Positions 18,519-28,382 are shown, counted from the first letter of the stretch. The stretch: DNA of 64,000 nucleotides from Polynucleobacter sp. UB-Tiil-W10 (GCF_018881605.1 NZ_JACVPZ010000001.1:1612001-1676000), one strand, 5' to 3'. Translations and numbers: made by a program. Notes: generated from the letters alone by a model not told the origin.

Positions 18519-19145
18519 CTAGTTGAGGCCATTGGGAACATTTCCAGCATATTGATATGAGGCCTCTTCAAACATGCCGGGTCTGCTGAGGTAATCTAGG
18601 GCCCAATCGATAGTGTCGACACCCCAAAAGCAGTGCTGCTTGACTATCAGGGCAGGAACCCCAAAAGCACCATCGGTTTTAGCTTGCTTAGTATTGGAGA
18701 TCAGCTTAGCTTTCACTTCTGGACTTTCCGGTTTGGCCATATCTGCTGGCAGCCCTAGGTAAACACAAAATTCTGGCCAAGATAGATTGGGATCCTTTCC
18801 CTCTACCCAAACATAGTCAAAGGCACGTTCAACCATAGCCCAATCGGCATTCTGCTCAACCAGCAAACGTTGTGCCGCTACCGTCATAAAAGGATGGTGC
18901 TCGGGAAAGCGAAAGGGGATACCGAGTTTCTCGGCTTGCCAGACGCAGAACTGATATGTATGGGGGCGTTTAGCAGCCACTTCTCCAGGGCCTATGTTTT
19001 CAGATGCTCTTAGTAAGCCGCCCAACAAAATTGGAACGGGCTGGATATCTAGCTTGGCTTCAAGGCGCTGTCTTTGCTTAATATAAAGATAGGCAAAGGG
19101 TGAGACGATATCGTAATAAAAAGTGGCTGACGTCTTTATGCTCAT
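18519..19145 (-). CDS. DsbA-family 2-hydroxychromene-2-carboxylate isomerase-like protein
   Basis: A 208-residue protein of the kappa-GST/DsbA fold. The start SATFYYDIVSPFAYL matches the HCCA isomerase family, in which a Ser replaces the Cys of the thioredoxin motif and glutathione is the cofactor. The C-terminal GVPALIVKQHCFWGVD is also typical. In the absence of naphthalene-degradation genes it is probably a general glutathione-dependent isomerase. The ATG at 19145 starts 1 nt after the rarA stop, so it is likely cotranscribed with rarA. Confidence 0.85.
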   Translation of the reverse strand: MSIKTSATFYYDIVSPFAYLYIKQRQRLEAKLDIQPVPILLGGLLRASENIGPGEVAAKRPHTYQFCVWQAEKLGIPFRFPEHHPFMTVAAQRLLVEQNADWAMVERAFDYVWVEGKDPNLSWPEFCVYLGLPADMAKPESPEVKAKLISNTKQAKTDGAFGVPALIVKQHCFWGVDTIDWALDYLSRPGMFEEASYQYAGNVPNGLN

Positions 19146-19146
19146 A

Positions 19147-20460
19147 TCATTTCTTCTTGTGCTCTTCATCGAGCTTTTTTAAGAAAGCCAATTTTTCTTT
19201 GATCTGTGTCTCGAGTCCTCGCTCAACAGGCTCATACCAATGCGGTTCTTTCATGCCCTCTGGCAGATAGGATTCACCGGCGGCATAGCCATGAGGCTCA
19301 TCATGGGCGTAGCGATACTCTTTGCCATGACCAAGTTCTTTCATCAATTTCGTAGGTGCATTGCGCAGATGATTGGGAACAGGTTTGGACTGATCGTTTG
19401 CCACATAAGCACGGGCAGCATTAAAGGCGTTATAGCTTGCATTGCTCTTAGAGGCGACTGCAAGATAAACCACCGCTTGCCCCAAGGCAAGCTCACCCTC
19501 AGGGGAACCCAGTCTTTCATAGGTCTGCGCGGCATCGTTGGCTAATTGCATGGCTCTTGGGTCTGCCAGGCCAATATCTTCCCAGGCCATGCGAATAATG
19601 CGTCTGGCTAGATATCGAGGATCAGCGCCACCATCTAGCATGCGACAAAACCAATACAAAGCCGCATCGGGATTTGAACCTCTAACGGATTTGTGTAGGG
19701 CAGAGATTTGATCGTAGAAGTGATCGCCACCTTTATCAAAGCGCCGTGCTTGAGCACTCAGAGCGTTTTCAATAAATTGCTGATCAACTATTTTTACTTC
19801 TGCATTGGGTGTAAGTACTGCATTCCGAACTTGCTCAACTAGATTGAGCAGGCGTCTTGCATCACCATCGGCATTCGAGATGATTGTATTAATTGCTGCG
19901 GAGTCAAATTGCACATCAGGCATTGCATGTTGATGCGCGCGTTCAAAGAGTAATTTCAGCTCTTCGGGGGTAAGTGACTTCAAGATGTGCACCTGAGCAC
20001 GCGACAAGAGTGCTGAGTTCACCTCAAATGAGGGGTTCTCGGTAGTAGCGCCAATAAAAGTAAATAAGCCAGACTCAACATGGGGCAGTAGGGCGTCTTG
20101 CTGGCTTTTATTAAAGCGATGGATCTCGTCGACGAACAAAATGGTTTGCTTGCCATATTGAGCCATATTTTGCTGGGCATGCTCAATCGCTTCACGGATT
20201 TCTTTTACGCCAGCTAGAACGGCAGAAATGGCAATGAACTCGCGATCAAATGCCTTAGCTGAGAGGCGTGCTAGCGTAGTTTTACCAACGCCCGGAGGGC
20301 CCCACAAAATCATCGAATGGGGTTTGCCTGAGGCAAATGCTAGGTTAAGAGGTTTACCGCTTGCTAATAAATGGGCTTGCCCAATGACTTCTTCGATTGT
20401 CTTTGGACGCAGTGCTTCCGCTAGTGGTGGAGGCGGTGCGCTATCAAAAAGACTGCTCAT
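19147..20460 (-). CDS. rarA: Replication-associated recombination protein A (AAA+ ATPase)
   Basis: A 437-residue RarA/MgsA ATPase of the clamp-loader-like AAA+ group, acting at stalled replication forks. [19 protein letters not shown] begins the protein, then Walker [10 protein letters not shown], Walker [20 protein letters not shown] and sensor [12 protein letters not shown]. The C-terminal tetramerisation region includes [25 protein letters not shown] start at 20478 would overlap the upstream gene; the ATG at 20460 matches family N-termini better. Confidence 0.96.
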   Translation of the reverse strand: MSSLFDSAPPPPLAEALRPKTIEEVIGQAHLLASGKPLNLAFASGKPHSMILWGPPGVGKTTLARLSAKAFDREFIAISAVLAGVKEIREAIEHAQQNMAQYGKQTILFVDEIHRFNKSQQDALLPHVESGLFTFIGATTENPSFEVNSALLSRAQVHILKSLTPEELKLLFERAHQHAMPDVQFDSAAINTIISNADGDARRLLNLVEQVRNAVLTPNAEVKIVDQQFIENALSAQARRFDKGGDHFYDQISALHKSVRGSNPDAALYWFCRMLDGGADPRYLARRIIRMAWEDIGLADPRAMQLANDAAQTYERLGSPEGELALGQAVVYLAVASKSNASYNAFNAARAYVANDQSKPVPNHLRNAPTKLMKELGHGKEYRYAHDEPHGYAAGESYLPEGMKEPHWYEPVERGLETQIKEKLAFLKKLDEEHKKK

Positions 20461-20464
20461 TGCA

Positions 20465-20944
20465 TCATGCTTGAACAAAAAGAATGACTAAAGATGCCCA
20501 GGCCAAACATGCAGCAGCAACATAGGTCAAGCGATTGCGCATAGTCATGAATGCTAAGCGGGTCGCCTCATCAGAAAAATAATATTGATAAGTATTTTGA
20601 TCAATATTGCGCTGAATGATTAATGTCGAAGCCAAAATTAATAAGCCAACTGGAATATAAATATGAAGTGCCACCCAAGAAACTAGTGCGGGTATTACAC
20701 CCCAGATCCAGGCATTACGATCTTCCCAGCGGTCTCCTGCGGGAGCTTTGCCTAAAAGATGTAAATTGGCACCCCAATGTAAAGCACCCATAAATGAAGT
20801 GATCACGGCACCATAGCCCGCTAAAGATTCAGCGCTTAAGTAATTGACTGGTGTTGGCGCTAGTTGAACCATTAATGCCAGTCCAATAAAAGGAATGAGG
20901 CCGGCATAGCCAAGTTTGCGAACTAAGGGTGGTATAGGGTTCAC
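20465..20944 (-). CDS. DUF3429 membrane protein
   Basis: A 159-residue protein with four to five membrane segments. It resembles the DUF3429 family, seen in LGYAGLIPF near the start and YGAVITSFMGALHWG in the middle. The molecular role of this family is unknown. It is 35 nt downstream of the 3-hydroxyacyl-CoA dehydrogenase gene and 4 nt from rarA. Confidence 0.82.
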   Translation of the reverse strand: MNPIPPLVRKLGYAGLIPFIGLALMVQLAPTPVNYLSAESLAGYGAVITSFMGALHWGANLHLLGKAPAGDRWEDRNAWIWGVIPALVSWVALHIYIPVGLLILASTLIIQRNIDQNTYQYYFSDEATRLAFMTMRNRLTYVAAACLAWASLVILFVQA

Positions 20945-20979
20945 GATGGGAAAGATTTCGTTAATAAGAGTGAAGAAAA

Positions 20980-21834
20980 TTATTTTTCATAGGTGTAAAC
21001 GCCACGACCAGTTTTGCGACCAAGATATCCGGCTGCAACCATTTCTCGAAGAAGTGGGCAAGGGCGGTATTTGGAGTCGCTGAAGTTTTCAAAATAGACT
21101 TCCATCACTGCTAAGCAGGTATCCAAGCCAATGAGATCTGCTAAAGCTAGTGGGCCAATGGGTTGATTGCAACCCAACTTCATGCCAGCATCAATATCTT
21201 CTGGACTAGCAAGTCCTTCGGATAAAACGAAGAATGCCTCGTTAATCATTGGTAACAAAATACGATTCACAACAAACCCTGGCGAGTTTTTAACGGTGAT
21301 CGGCTCTTTGCCAACACGTTTAGCCATTTCAATAATCGCTGCGTGTGTAGCGTCACTGGTTTGTAAGCCGCGAATTACCTCTACCAAGGCCATCAGGGGT
21401 GGGGGGTTAAAGAAGTGCATGCCAATAAAGCGTGCGGGATTGGAATCAAGTGCCGCAAGTTTGGTAATGGACAAAGAAGAAGTATTTGTGGCAATGATGG
21501 TGTCTTTGCCCACAATTTCATCCACTTGCTTAAGAATTTTTTCTTTAATTGCTTGGTTTTCAGTTGCCGCTTCAATCACTAAGCCTAAGCCTTTAAAGTC
21601 TGCATATGAGGTGCTGTCTTTAATGCGCTTAAGCGCAGCTCCTTTTGCTTCAGTCGATAGAGTCTCTTTTTTGACAAGGCGATCTAAGCTTTTGCTAATT
21701 TGCTCAAGGCCGCGCTGTACGGCTGCATCGTTAATATCTACCATCACTACATCAAGGCCCGCAACCGCACACACCTGTGCAATTCCATTGCCCATAGTGC
21801 CTGCACCGATGACGCCTACTGATTGAATGCTCAT
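20980..21834 (-). CDS. hbd: 3-hydroxybutyryl-CoA dehydrogenase
   Basis: A 284-residue single-function NAD(P)-dependent 3-hydroxyacyl-CoA dehydrogenase. The Rossmann motif GVIGAGTMGNGIAQ is at residues 7-20, and the family signature GFVVNRILLPMINEA occurs in the middle together with the catalytic His in GMHFFNPPP. It interconverts acetoacetyl-CoA and 3-hydroxybutyryl-CoA. The ATG at 21834 is 1 nt after the GST stop, indicating coupling; the upstream 20-residue extension lacks family support. Confidence 0.94.
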   Translation of the reverse strand: MSIQSVGVIGAGTMGNGIAQVCAVAGLDVVMVDINDAAVQRGLEQISKSLDRLVKKETLSTEAKGAALKRIKDSTSYADFKGLGLVIEAATENQAIKEKILKQVDEIVGKDTIIATNTSSLSITKLAALDSNPARFIGMHFFNPPPLMALVEVIRGLQTSDATHAAIIEMAKRVGKEPITVKNSPGFVVNRILLPMINEAFFVLSEGLASPEDIDAGMKLGCNQPIGPLALADLIGLDTCLAVMEVYFENFSDSKYRPCPLLREMVAAGYLGRKTGRGVYTYEK

Positions 21835-21835
21835 C

Positions 21836-22567
21836 TTATTTCCTCTTTTGATACTGGGTTGAACCAAACAACTGCTCTCTTGCCTTGTCATCATGCAAGG
21901 GCTTGCGTAATGCGGTTAATACTTCGCAACCACGCTGTACCGCTGGTCGCGCACCAATTTTTTCAAACCAACGTTTGAAATGCGGGTAGTCATTGATATC
22001 AATGCCTTGATTTTTCCAATTACGTGTCCATGGATAAATCGCAATATCGGCAATTGAGTAGGATTTGCCAGCAATATAGGGATTATCTTTCAGTTGGCTA
22101 TCCAATACCCCGTAGATGCGTTTAGCTTCATTGGTGTAGCGATTGACTGCGTATTCAATTTTCTCAGGTGCATAGAGTCGAAAGTGGTGGTTTTGCCCAA
22201 GCATAGGGCCTAGGCCACCCATTTGGAACATTAACCACTGCAGCACTTCAAACTTGCCGCGCGTGTTCTTCGGTAAAAACTTGCCAGTCTTACTTGCTAA
22301 GTAGAGCAGGATTGCACCAGACTCAAAAAGGCTGATGGGTTTTCCATCCGGTCCATTGGGGTCCACTATCGCCGGAATCTTGTTGTTGGGGCTGATCTTT
22401 AAGAACTCCGGGGCAAATTGGTCGCCGGCGCCAATATCAATCGGGTGAGCAATCCAGTCACGGTTTAAGCGATATCCACATTCCTCTAGCATGATGTGTA
22501 TCTTGTGACCATTTGGTGTCGGCCAACTGTAAACATCAATCACACCATTCGATTTTGGGTTTGCCAT
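21836..22567 (-). CDS. YfcG-like glutathione S-transferase
   Basis: A 243-residue cytosolic GST. The N-terminal thioredoxin-like domain has PTPNGHKIHIMLEECG and SPNNKIPAIVD, followed by SLFESGAILLYLASKTG, all close to the Nu-class YfcG/YghU group, which has disulfide-bond reductase activity with glutathione. The C-terminal helical domain is complete. It is nearly fused in operon terms to hbd (1 nt). Confidence 0.9.
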   Translation of the reverse strand: MANPKSNGVIDVYSWPTPNGHKIHIMLEECGYRLNRDWIAHPIDIGAGDQFAPEFLKISPNNKIPAIVDPNGPDGKPISLFESGAILLYLASKTGKFLPKNTRGKFEVLQWLMFQMGGLGPMLGQNHHFRLYAPEKIEYAVNRYTNEAKRIYGVLDSQLKDNPYIAGKSYSIADIAIYPWTRNWKNQGIDINDYPHFKRWFEKIGARPAVQRGCEVLTALRKPLHDDKAREQLFGSTQYQKRK

Positions 22568-22575
22568 CTTATCCT

Positions 22576-23772
22576 CTATAAAGTTTGTAAACGCTGCAAT
22601 GCATTAGTAAGAGTCTGATCTTGTTTTGCAAAACAAAAACGAATGACGCCAGACTCGGTAATTTGTTCGTAAAAAGCAGAAACTGGAATAGCAGCTACCC
22701 CAACTTCGGTAGTAAGCCATTTGCAAAAATCTACTTCACTTAATTTTGATTGTGGAATATTCAGAGATGAATAATCCACACATTGAAAATAGGTTCCAGG
22801 GGTTGGCAGTAGTTTAAATTTCGTTTGACTTAATCCCGCCCTAAAAAAATCTCGCTTAGCTTGATAAAAAGCCGGTAGATTTAAATAATGTTCAGCATCA
22901 GATAAATAGGATGCCAGACCATACTGCATGGGCGTATTAACAGTAAACACATTGAACTGATGAACCTTGCGAAACTCTTTTGTTAGCGCAGGTGGTGCGG
23001 CGACATAACCCACTTTCCAGCCGGTGACGTGATAGGTCTTACCAAAGCTGGAGATGAGAAAGCTCCTAGCAGCCAGCTCTGGGTGGGAGGCCACACTATG
23101 ATGCTGCGCACCGTCATAGACCATATGTTCATAGACTTCATCACTCAGAATTAAGGCTGAAGTATTGCGAACTAGGTTTGCTAAGCGATCCAGATCGGCC
23201 TTATCCCAAACCATACCTGTGGGATTATGTGGCGTGTTGATGATGATTAATCGTGTTTTAGGATTGATTGCGTTTGCTAATGCATCCCAAGGGATTTGAT
23301 ATGAAGCAACTTGCCCTATTTCATCGCGGACCACATTTAATGAAACGGAAATTGTTTTGCCGCCCGCTAATGCAATCGAAGGGCGGTAGCTGTCGTATGC
23401 TGGTTCGATAATAATAACTTCATCACCAGGGCTAACGCAAGCCAGAACAGCCGTCAGGATGCCTTGTGTGCCACCTGCAGTAATAGTGATGTCCGCATCC
23501 GCATCGTAATGATGACCGTATAAATTTTTAATCTTCTGACTAATGCCATTACGAAGCTCAGCAATGCCAATCATCGGCGGGTATTGATTGCGATCTGCCA
23601 ACATCGCAGCATTTACTTCGGCAATCAGTTTTCGGTCGCATGGAAAGTCTGGAAAACCTTGTCCAAGATTAATGGCTTCATGCTTTGCAGCAAGTGCTGA
23701 CATGATCGTAAAGATCGTAGTTTCTACCTGCGGTAGGCGGCTTGGAAAAGAGGGGGTCTCTAGCGGGTTCAT
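22576..23772 (-). CDS. PLP-dependent aminotransferase, methionine aminotransferase (YbdL) type
   Basis: A 398-residue fold-I class I aminotransferase. It has EAINLGQGFPDFPCD near 35, GGTQGILTAVLA, NTPHNPTGMVW, LSDEVYEHM and the PLP-lysine motif SSFGKTYHVTGWKVGY. These match E. coli YbdL, which prefers methionine, histidine and phenylalanine with keto acids. The exact substrate is inferred. It starts the minus-strand run, 8 nt ahead of the GST gene, and diverges from yaaA across 85 bp. Confidence 0.9.
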   Translation of the reverse strand: MNPLETPSFPSRLPQVETTIFTIMSALAAKHEAINLGQGFPDFPCDRKLIAEVNAAMLADRNQYPPMIGIAELRNGISQKIKNLYGHHYDADADITITAGGTQGILTAVLACVSPGDEVIIIEPAYDSYRPSIALAGGKTISVSLNVVRDEIGQVASYQIPWDALANAINPKTRLIIINTPHNPTGMVWDKADLDRLANLVRNTSALILSDEVYEHMVYDGAQHHSVASHPELAARSFLISSFGKTYHVTGWKVGYVAAPPALTKEFRKVHQFNVFTVNTPMQYGLASYLSDAEHYLNLPAFYQAKRDFFRAGLSQTKFKLLPTPGTYFQCVDYSSLNIPQSKLSEVDFCKWLTTEVGVAAIPVSAFYEQITESGVIRFCFAKQDQTLTNALQRLQTL

Positions 23773-23857
23773 GAAGATGGGAGGTGATAGTCTGTCTTTT
23801 AAAGCGGATATATTCGGTAGTCGCTAGAATGGTAAAAATACATTAACAAATTGTGCC

Positions 23858-24634
23858 ATGCTGATCGTCCTTTCACCTGCTAAATCCTTGGATTACAAGA
23901 CCCCCGTCAAGGTTAAGGCTTCAACCTTGCCTGAGTTTGTCTCAGAATCGGCCAAACTGATTGCTGATCTTAAGAAGTTAGCTCCCCAAGACGTTGCCAA
24001 ATTGATGGGTTTATCCGATCAATTGGCTATTCTGAATGTCGGCCGCTACCGAGATTGGTCCAAGAAATTCACCGATGAGAATAGCAAGCCGGCAATCTAC
24101 GCCTTTAACGGGGATGTCTATGATGGTTTTGATGTCAAAACCCTAGATGCAAAGTCAGTGCAATTTGCCCAAGACCACATCCGGATTTTGTCTGGCCTTT
24201 ATGGGGCACTAAAGCCCTTGGATTTGATGCAGCCCTACCGTCTGGAGATGGGTACTTCATTCAAAAATCCCAGGGGGAAGGATCTTTATGCTTTTTGGGG
24301 AAGTCGCGTAACCGATTCCATTAAGAAAGTTCTGGAAAAGCAAAAGAAGCCCGTGCTATTGAATTTAGCTTCAGAGGAGTATTTCAAGGTGCTCCAGCCA
24401 AAAGAATTGGATTGCCAAGTTATCTCCCCAGTGTTTCAGGACGCCAAGGACGGTAAGTACAAGATTATTTCTTTTTATGCCAAGCGGGCCCGTGGCTTAA
24501 TGGCGCGCTACGTGGTTGAAAATAGAGTTACTGACCCAGTGGATTTAAAAGGCTTCAATTTGGATGGCTATAAATACTATGCCGCAGAATCTAAAGTAGA
24601 TAAGCCAGTATTTAGAAGGGCGGAAAGAAAATAA
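23858..24634 (+). CDS. yaaA: Peroxide stress protein YaaA
   Basis: A 258-residue member of the YaaA (DUF328) family, which in E. coli lowers free iron and limits DNA damage under peroxide stress. The start [16 protein letters not shown] and internal [30 protein letters not shown] and [14 protein letters not shown] are family hallmarks. No Shine-Dalgarno site is obvious before the ATG. TAGAAT at 23825-23830 could be its -10, which would give a very short leader. The stop overlaps the next start by 1 bp. Confidence 0.96.
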   Translation: MLIVLSPAKSLDYKTPVKVKASTLPEFVSESAKLIADLKKLAPQDVAKLMGLSDQLAILNVGRYRDWSKKFTDENSKPAIYAFNGDVYDGFDVKTLDAKSVQFAQDHIRILSGLYGALKPLDLMQPYRLEMGTSFKNPRGKDLYAFWGSRVTDSIKKVLEKQKKPVLLNLASEEYFKVLQPKELDCQVISPVFQDAKDGKYKIISFYAKRARGLMARYVVENRVTDPVDLKGFNLDGYKYYAAESKVDKPVFRRAERK

Positions 24635-25845
24635 TGGCCGTACATCGCACTAAATCATCGCAACGTAATTCTCCTGAGGTGGAGAAGTTAGTGTCTGACG
24701 CTATTTCATTGGCTGCTTCTGGAAGTCAAATTGAGGATCGCTTTTGGGAAGAGCGTTTGAATGTACGTTTAATGCGCCTGCTCAAAAGTCAAAATCAAAA
24801 TGTGATTGATGCTGCTTTGGATCAAACCTTTCGCATCAATACAGTAGCCTTTGAAGTGCTCGCCGATATTGCAGAAACATTGGCTGAGTCATTAAAGATT
24901 GAGCATGAAGGGCAGGGTTGGGATGTGCTGTTGCTAGCCATGCCTATAGTTGCTCATACTCGTTATCAGATTCCTTCTGGACCATTGCCAGTAAGCATCA
25001 TTGAGTCTACCGCGCAGGCCTTACATAGCGCGATTGCATCAACCGATACGCGCATAGCCATTGTTCCTTGGTTATATAGCATTGATCAAATGCCACACTC
25101 TCATTGTCAAACTCGTGTCTTGACTGAAGCTTTAGCGACTGCTGCCATCTCAGGAAAAGACGTTAAGCTTGAGTTGCGTAACATGTCTGAAACAATCGCC
25201 GTCTTGGCAGATCCTCGTTTTATTATTGCCGCCTTAAGTGCGCCAAGTGGATCGCCAATATTTCGTTGGCAGGCAGAGCCACCAGCACGACAAGAGCGTG
25301 GCGTGAGTTTGATTGGATGGCAAAACGCGATGCAAGAGCCGATTGCCTCTCTCATGCCTGGTTGCGAGTTTGAATTGCTATTACCAGAAGCGTATTTCAC
25401 TAACTGCCGCTTGGCTGATAAGCATGTACGACCTTTAAGTATTCGCGCGGCGGTCAACTTCTTGGAAAGTACTCTAGGAATAACGCCTGCCGGTTTATCT
25501 TGTGTGGTTGGTGCGTTTGGTGAGGAGCAGGCTGATGAATACCGTATTTCTTTCAGCTCAAAAGGCTCCTCTGAAGTGATGTATGGGGTGATTTGGCCCT
25601 TGTACGATCGCGAGAGTGTGGCAAGCGATGCTTTAAATGATTTAACAGATGACGAAAGTCCGATTAAGAAGATTTGTGATGCCTTGCATGATGCGGGTGT
25701 AGAGGATGTGTTCCGTCATGCAATGCTGTTTGACCCAGAGCTTTGTGATGACTGTGGCGCACCTTTATTTCCGGATCGCTCTGGTGAGGCTATTCATGCT
25801 GAGATGCCGGACGATGCGCCATCACAGCAGCCATTGTTTCACTAG
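24634..25845 (+). CDS. DUF2863 family protein
   Basis: A 403-residue soluble protein of the DUF2863 family, largely confined to Betaproteobacteria, with unknown function. It has no signal peptide or membrane segment. Near the C-terminus CDDCGAPLFPD contains a CxxC pair that could bind metal. It is coupled to yaaA by a 1-bp ATG/TAA overlap, which hints at expression with the peroxide stress gene. Confidence 0.85.
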   Translation: MAVHRTKSSQRNSPEVEKLVSDAISLAASGSQIEDRFWEERLNVRLMRLLKSQNQNVIDAALDQTFRINTVAFEVLADIAETLAESLKIEHEGQGWDVLLLAMPIVAHTRYQIPSGPLPVSIIESTAQALHSAIASTDTRIAIVPWLYSIDQMPHSHCQTRVLTEALATAAISGKDVKLELRNMSETIAVLADPRFIIAALSAPSGSPIFRWQAEPPARQERGVSLIGWQNAMQEPIASLMPGCEFELLLPEAYFTNCRLADKHVRPLSIRAAVNFLESTLGITPAGLSCVVGAFGEEQADEYRISFSSKGSSEVMYGVIWPLYDRESVASDALNDLTDDESPIKKICDALHDAGVEDVFRHAMLFDPELCDDCGAPLFPDRSGEAIHAEMPDDAPSQQPLFH

Positions 25846-25908
25846 ATAAAAATAGACAAAAAAACTAAAAAACAAGAAGCCAAAATAAAACTAAGCAACA
25901 ATTAAGCA

Positions 25909-25941
25909 ACAAAAAAGCCGAGAAATTCTCGGCTTTTTTGT
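25909..25941. terminator. Bidirectional intrinsic terminator
   Basis: ACAAAAAAGCCGAG (25909-25922) pairs perfectly with CTCGGCTTTTTTGT (25928-25941) around AAATT. It serves the convergent DUF2863 gene and the small secreted protein gene. The stretch before it, 25846-25908, is strikingly A-rich and otherwise empty. Confidence 0.95.
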
Positions 25942-25959
25942 TTAATGCAACTTCAGAAA

Positions 25960-26331
25960 TTAATTCTGCACAAACGGTTCTGCGCCTGCAAACAAATGTG
26001 GCAACTTGCCAGACCTCATCTCTGCCGTTTGGCAGAAATCGGCAAGGCGCACACCTGCTTTGATGTTGAACAACATCGCTTTGTTGCCCAACACTACAAG
26101 GTCATAACCAGAATTAGGATTTTTATAGCGCAAGCTACCCGGTAGGGATGTCTGGCGATCTAAATCATAAGTTTTGGATTCCCAAGTGAGGCGCATCTTC
26201 TCGACAGTGCCAGAGGTTTTAAACTGTTTGCTTTCGCTACAGCTCCAAGTGAATTCTTCATTAGCGCTCGCAGTTGCTGCGCTAGTGAGACAAGCAAATC
26301 CTAGGCCAATGGTGAGAAGCGTTTTCTTCAT
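25960..26331 (-). CDS. Small secreted protein, function unknown
   Basis: A 123-residue protein with a signal peptide (about 1-24, MKKTLLTIGLGFACLTSA to ASA). The mature part has two Cys (in WSCSESK and ADFCQTAE), which could form a periplasmic disulfide. I do not recognise the family. The ATG at 26331 has AAGGAA upstream; a TTG two codons earlier is also in frame. It lies downstream of mdh on the same strand, 21 nt away, so it may share that transcript. Confidence 0.72.
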   Translation of the reverse strand: MKKTLLTIGLGFACLTSAATASANEEFTWSCSESKQFKTSGTVEKMRLTWESKTYDLDRQTSLPGSLRYKNPNSGYDLVVLGNKAMLFNIKAGVRLADFCQTAEMRSGKLPHLFAGAEPFVQN

Positions 26332-26352
26332 GTGCAATATTTCCTTAGAAAA

Positions 26353-27342
26353 TTAAGAGAGCAAGTGCTTAACGCCAGCTTGTTCTTCGAGCAATTCATT
26401 TAATGTGTGTGTCATGCGCTCGCGAGAGAATTCATCGATCTCTAAACCCTCGATCATTTTGTATTCGCCGTTTTCGCAAACCACTGGGAAGCCATAGATT
26501 ACTTCAGCAGGAATGTCGTATTCACCTTTAGATGGAATACCCATAGTGACCCACTTACCATTTGTGCCAAGAACCCAATCATGAATATGATCAATCGCCG
26601 CATTTGCTGCAGAGGCTGCAGATGAAAGGCCACGGGCTTCAATGATGGCTGCACCACGTTTACCAACAGTCGGAATAAATACATCTTTGTTCCAGGCTGC
26701 ATCGTTGATGGAGTCTTTTACAGACTTGCCATCGATCGTTGCAAAGCGATAGTCTGGGTACATGGTTGGGCTATGGTTACCCCAAACAACTAATTTCTCA
26801 ATATCAGCAACAGGCTTGTTCAGCTTGCTAGCCAATTGCGATAGAGCGCGGTTGTGATCGAGGCGCAACATTGCCGTGAAGTTCTTCGCAGGAATATCTG
26901 GAGCCGATTTCATGGCGATGTATGCATTGGTATTTGCTGGGTTGCCAACAACCAATACCTTCACAGTTTTCTTAGCAACTGCATTCAATGCTTTGCCTTG
27001 GGCTGTAAAAATTTGTGCATTAGCGGAGAGTAAATCTTTACGCTCCATGCCAGGACCGCGTGGACGTGCGCCAACTAACAGGGCAACATCGATATCTTTA
27101 AATGCAGTCATTGGGTCAGAGTGCGCTGTCATGCCCGCTAACAGTGGGAAAGCACAGTCTTCCAATTCCATCATGACGCCTGTCAAAGCTTTTTGAGCTT
27201 TTTCATCCGGAATTTCAAGCAATTGCAGGATTACGGGCTGATCTTTGCCCAAAAGGTCGCCATTGGCGATACGGAATAAAAGGGAATATCCGATTTGACC
27301 GGCTGCACCGGTTACGGCGACACGCATTGGGGCTTTTGCCAT
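26353..27342 (-). CDS. mdh: Malate dehydrogenase
   Basis: A 329-residue NAD-dependent malate dehydrogenase of the TCA cycle. It has the nucleotide motif [19 protein letters not shown], the substrate Arg motif [28 protein letters not shown] and the catalytic His in [12 protein letters not shown]. Its size and motifs match the cytosolic-type MDH usual in Burkholderiales. It diverges from the gntR gene, and both share a 158-bp control region carrying a palindrome. Confidence 0.98.
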   Translation of the reverse strand: MAKAPMRVAVTGAAGQIGYSLLFRIANGDLLGKDQPVILQLLEIPDEKAQKALTGVMMELEDCAFPLLAGMTAHSDPMTAFKDIDVALLVGARPRGPGMERKDLLSANAQIFTAQGKALNAVAKKTVKVLVVGNPANTNAYIAMKSAPDIPAKNFTAMLRLDHNRALSQLASKLNKPVADIEKLVVWGNHSPTMYPDYRFATIDGKSVKDSINDAAWNKDVFIPTVGKRGAAIIEARGLSSAASAANAAIDHIHDWVLGTNGKWVTMGIPSKGEYDIPAEVIYGFPVVCENGEYKMIEGLEIDEFSRERMTHTLNELLEEQAGVKHLLS

Positions 27343-27423
27343 TACTAATAACTCCAGAAGAAGGTTAAGAGGGTTAATTAACGAAAACTTTTCTATTATC
27401 CATTCAAGTGTAGGGACTTTAGC

Positions 27424-27452
27424 TTTACACTGTCAATGATGTCTTATATAAG
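27424..27452 (+). promoter_or_regulatory. Predicted promoter of the gntR gene
   Basis: TTTACA at 27424-27429 and TATAAG at 27447-27452 are 17 nt apart. A second possible -10, TAGAAT, follows at 27455-27460. In either reading the 14-bp palindrome lies on the core promoter. Predicted from sequence alone. Confidence 0.45.
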
Positions 27453-27454
27453 AC
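27441..27454. promoter_or_regulatory. Perfect palindrome, candidate GntR operator
   Basis: GTCTTATATAAGAC is a perfect 14-bp palindrome. It overlaps the predicted gntR promoter and is about 100 bp upstream of mdh. GntR-family dimers commonly bind short palindromes of this size, so autoregulation and control of mdh are plausible. No second perfect copy was noticed before sdhC or gltA. Confidence 0.6.
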
Positions 27455-27500
27455 TAGAATTACCTTGAATTTTATCCAATTGACGCGGTCTGGAGTTAAT

Positions 27501-28238
27501 TTGTCTGATGTGACTTTGCCTGTTGCCTCATTTAGCCCTCTGTACGAACAGATTAAGGCGATGATTTTGGCTAGTTTGCAAGCCTCGGAATGGCTTCCGG
27601 GGGACTCTATTCCCTCCGAAATGGAGCTTGCAACCCGTTATGCCGTCAGCCAGGGCACGGTTCGCAAAGCAATTGATGAGCTTGCTGCCCAAAACCTGTT
27701 AGTTCGCCGACAAGGTAAGGGTACCTTCGTAGCCACACACCAAGAAGATGACTGGCAATACCGTTTTTTGCGTTTAGCCCCCGATTCCGGTGAAAAGTTC
27801 CACCTAACCAATCAATTTTTATCCTGCGAAAAGACTAAAGCGACGGCTTATGTGGCCAATTTGCTTAAATTAAAGGCAGGTGACCCCATCATTCATATCG
27901 ATCGAGTGCAAAGCTTCGCTGGTAAACCCATTGTTTTTGAAGAAATTTTTCTGCCTGGAGTCCGTTTTAAGGGCTTAGATCTTGAGGCGCTCCATGCTTG
28001 GCATGGACCGGTGTATGCATTCTATGAAGGGCAATACGCCACCCACATGGTGCGTGCCGAAGAAAAAATTAAGGCCGTGTCCGCTGATGCGGTATTAGCC
28101 AAACATCTGCACCTAAAGGAAGGGGCGCCGCTACTTTCTGTGGAGCGTGTGGCTTTTACCTACGGGAATAAACCAGTAGAAATTCGTCACGCTAGGTATG
28201 ACACTTCAGAGCAGCATTACGAGAACAAATTGAACTAA
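27501..28238 (+). CDS. GntR-family (HutC/UTRA) transcriptional regulator beside TCA genes
   Basis: A 245-residue regulator. The GntR winged helix (about 15-80) shows SPLYEQIKAMIL, PSEMELATRYAVSQGTVRKA and RRQGKGTFV; a UTRA effector domain follows to the end. No ATG is available near the start. I chose the TTG at 27501 because GGAG lies 5 nt upstream; the frame is open to a TTG at 27465, which has no ribosome binding site. Its place between mdh and sdhCDAB-gltA suggests control of the TCA cycle, a known theme for GntR proteins in Betaproteobacteria. The effector is unknown. Confidence 0.88.
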   Translation: MSDVTLPVASFSPLYEQIKAMILASLQASEWLPGDSIPSEMELATRYAVSQGTVRKAIDELAAQNLLVRRQGKGTFVATHQEDDWQYRFLRLAPDSGEKFHLTNQFLSCEKTKATAYVANLLKLKAGDPIIHIDRVQSFAGKPIVFEEIFLPGVRFKGLDLEALHAWHGPVYAFYEGQYATHMVRAEEKIKAVSADAVLAKHLHLKEGAPLLSVERVAFTYGNKPVEIRHARYDTSEQHYENKLN

Positions 28239-28382
28239 GTTAAAGAAGATCCATATCAGTAAAAACCAGTAATTCACCCCTTTAAACGCCAAAAAATCCC
28301 CACCACCACTAAGGTTTCCAATAGAATATGTTGCGATACAACAAAACCACAATGAACCTCCACCTACAGATAGAGATTACCC

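Noticed and set aside
21167-21826. 219-residue open frame on the plus strand
   Set aside because: It is antisense to the well-conserved 3-hydroxybutyryl-CoA dehydrogenase gene and has no ribosome binding site or recognisable motif.
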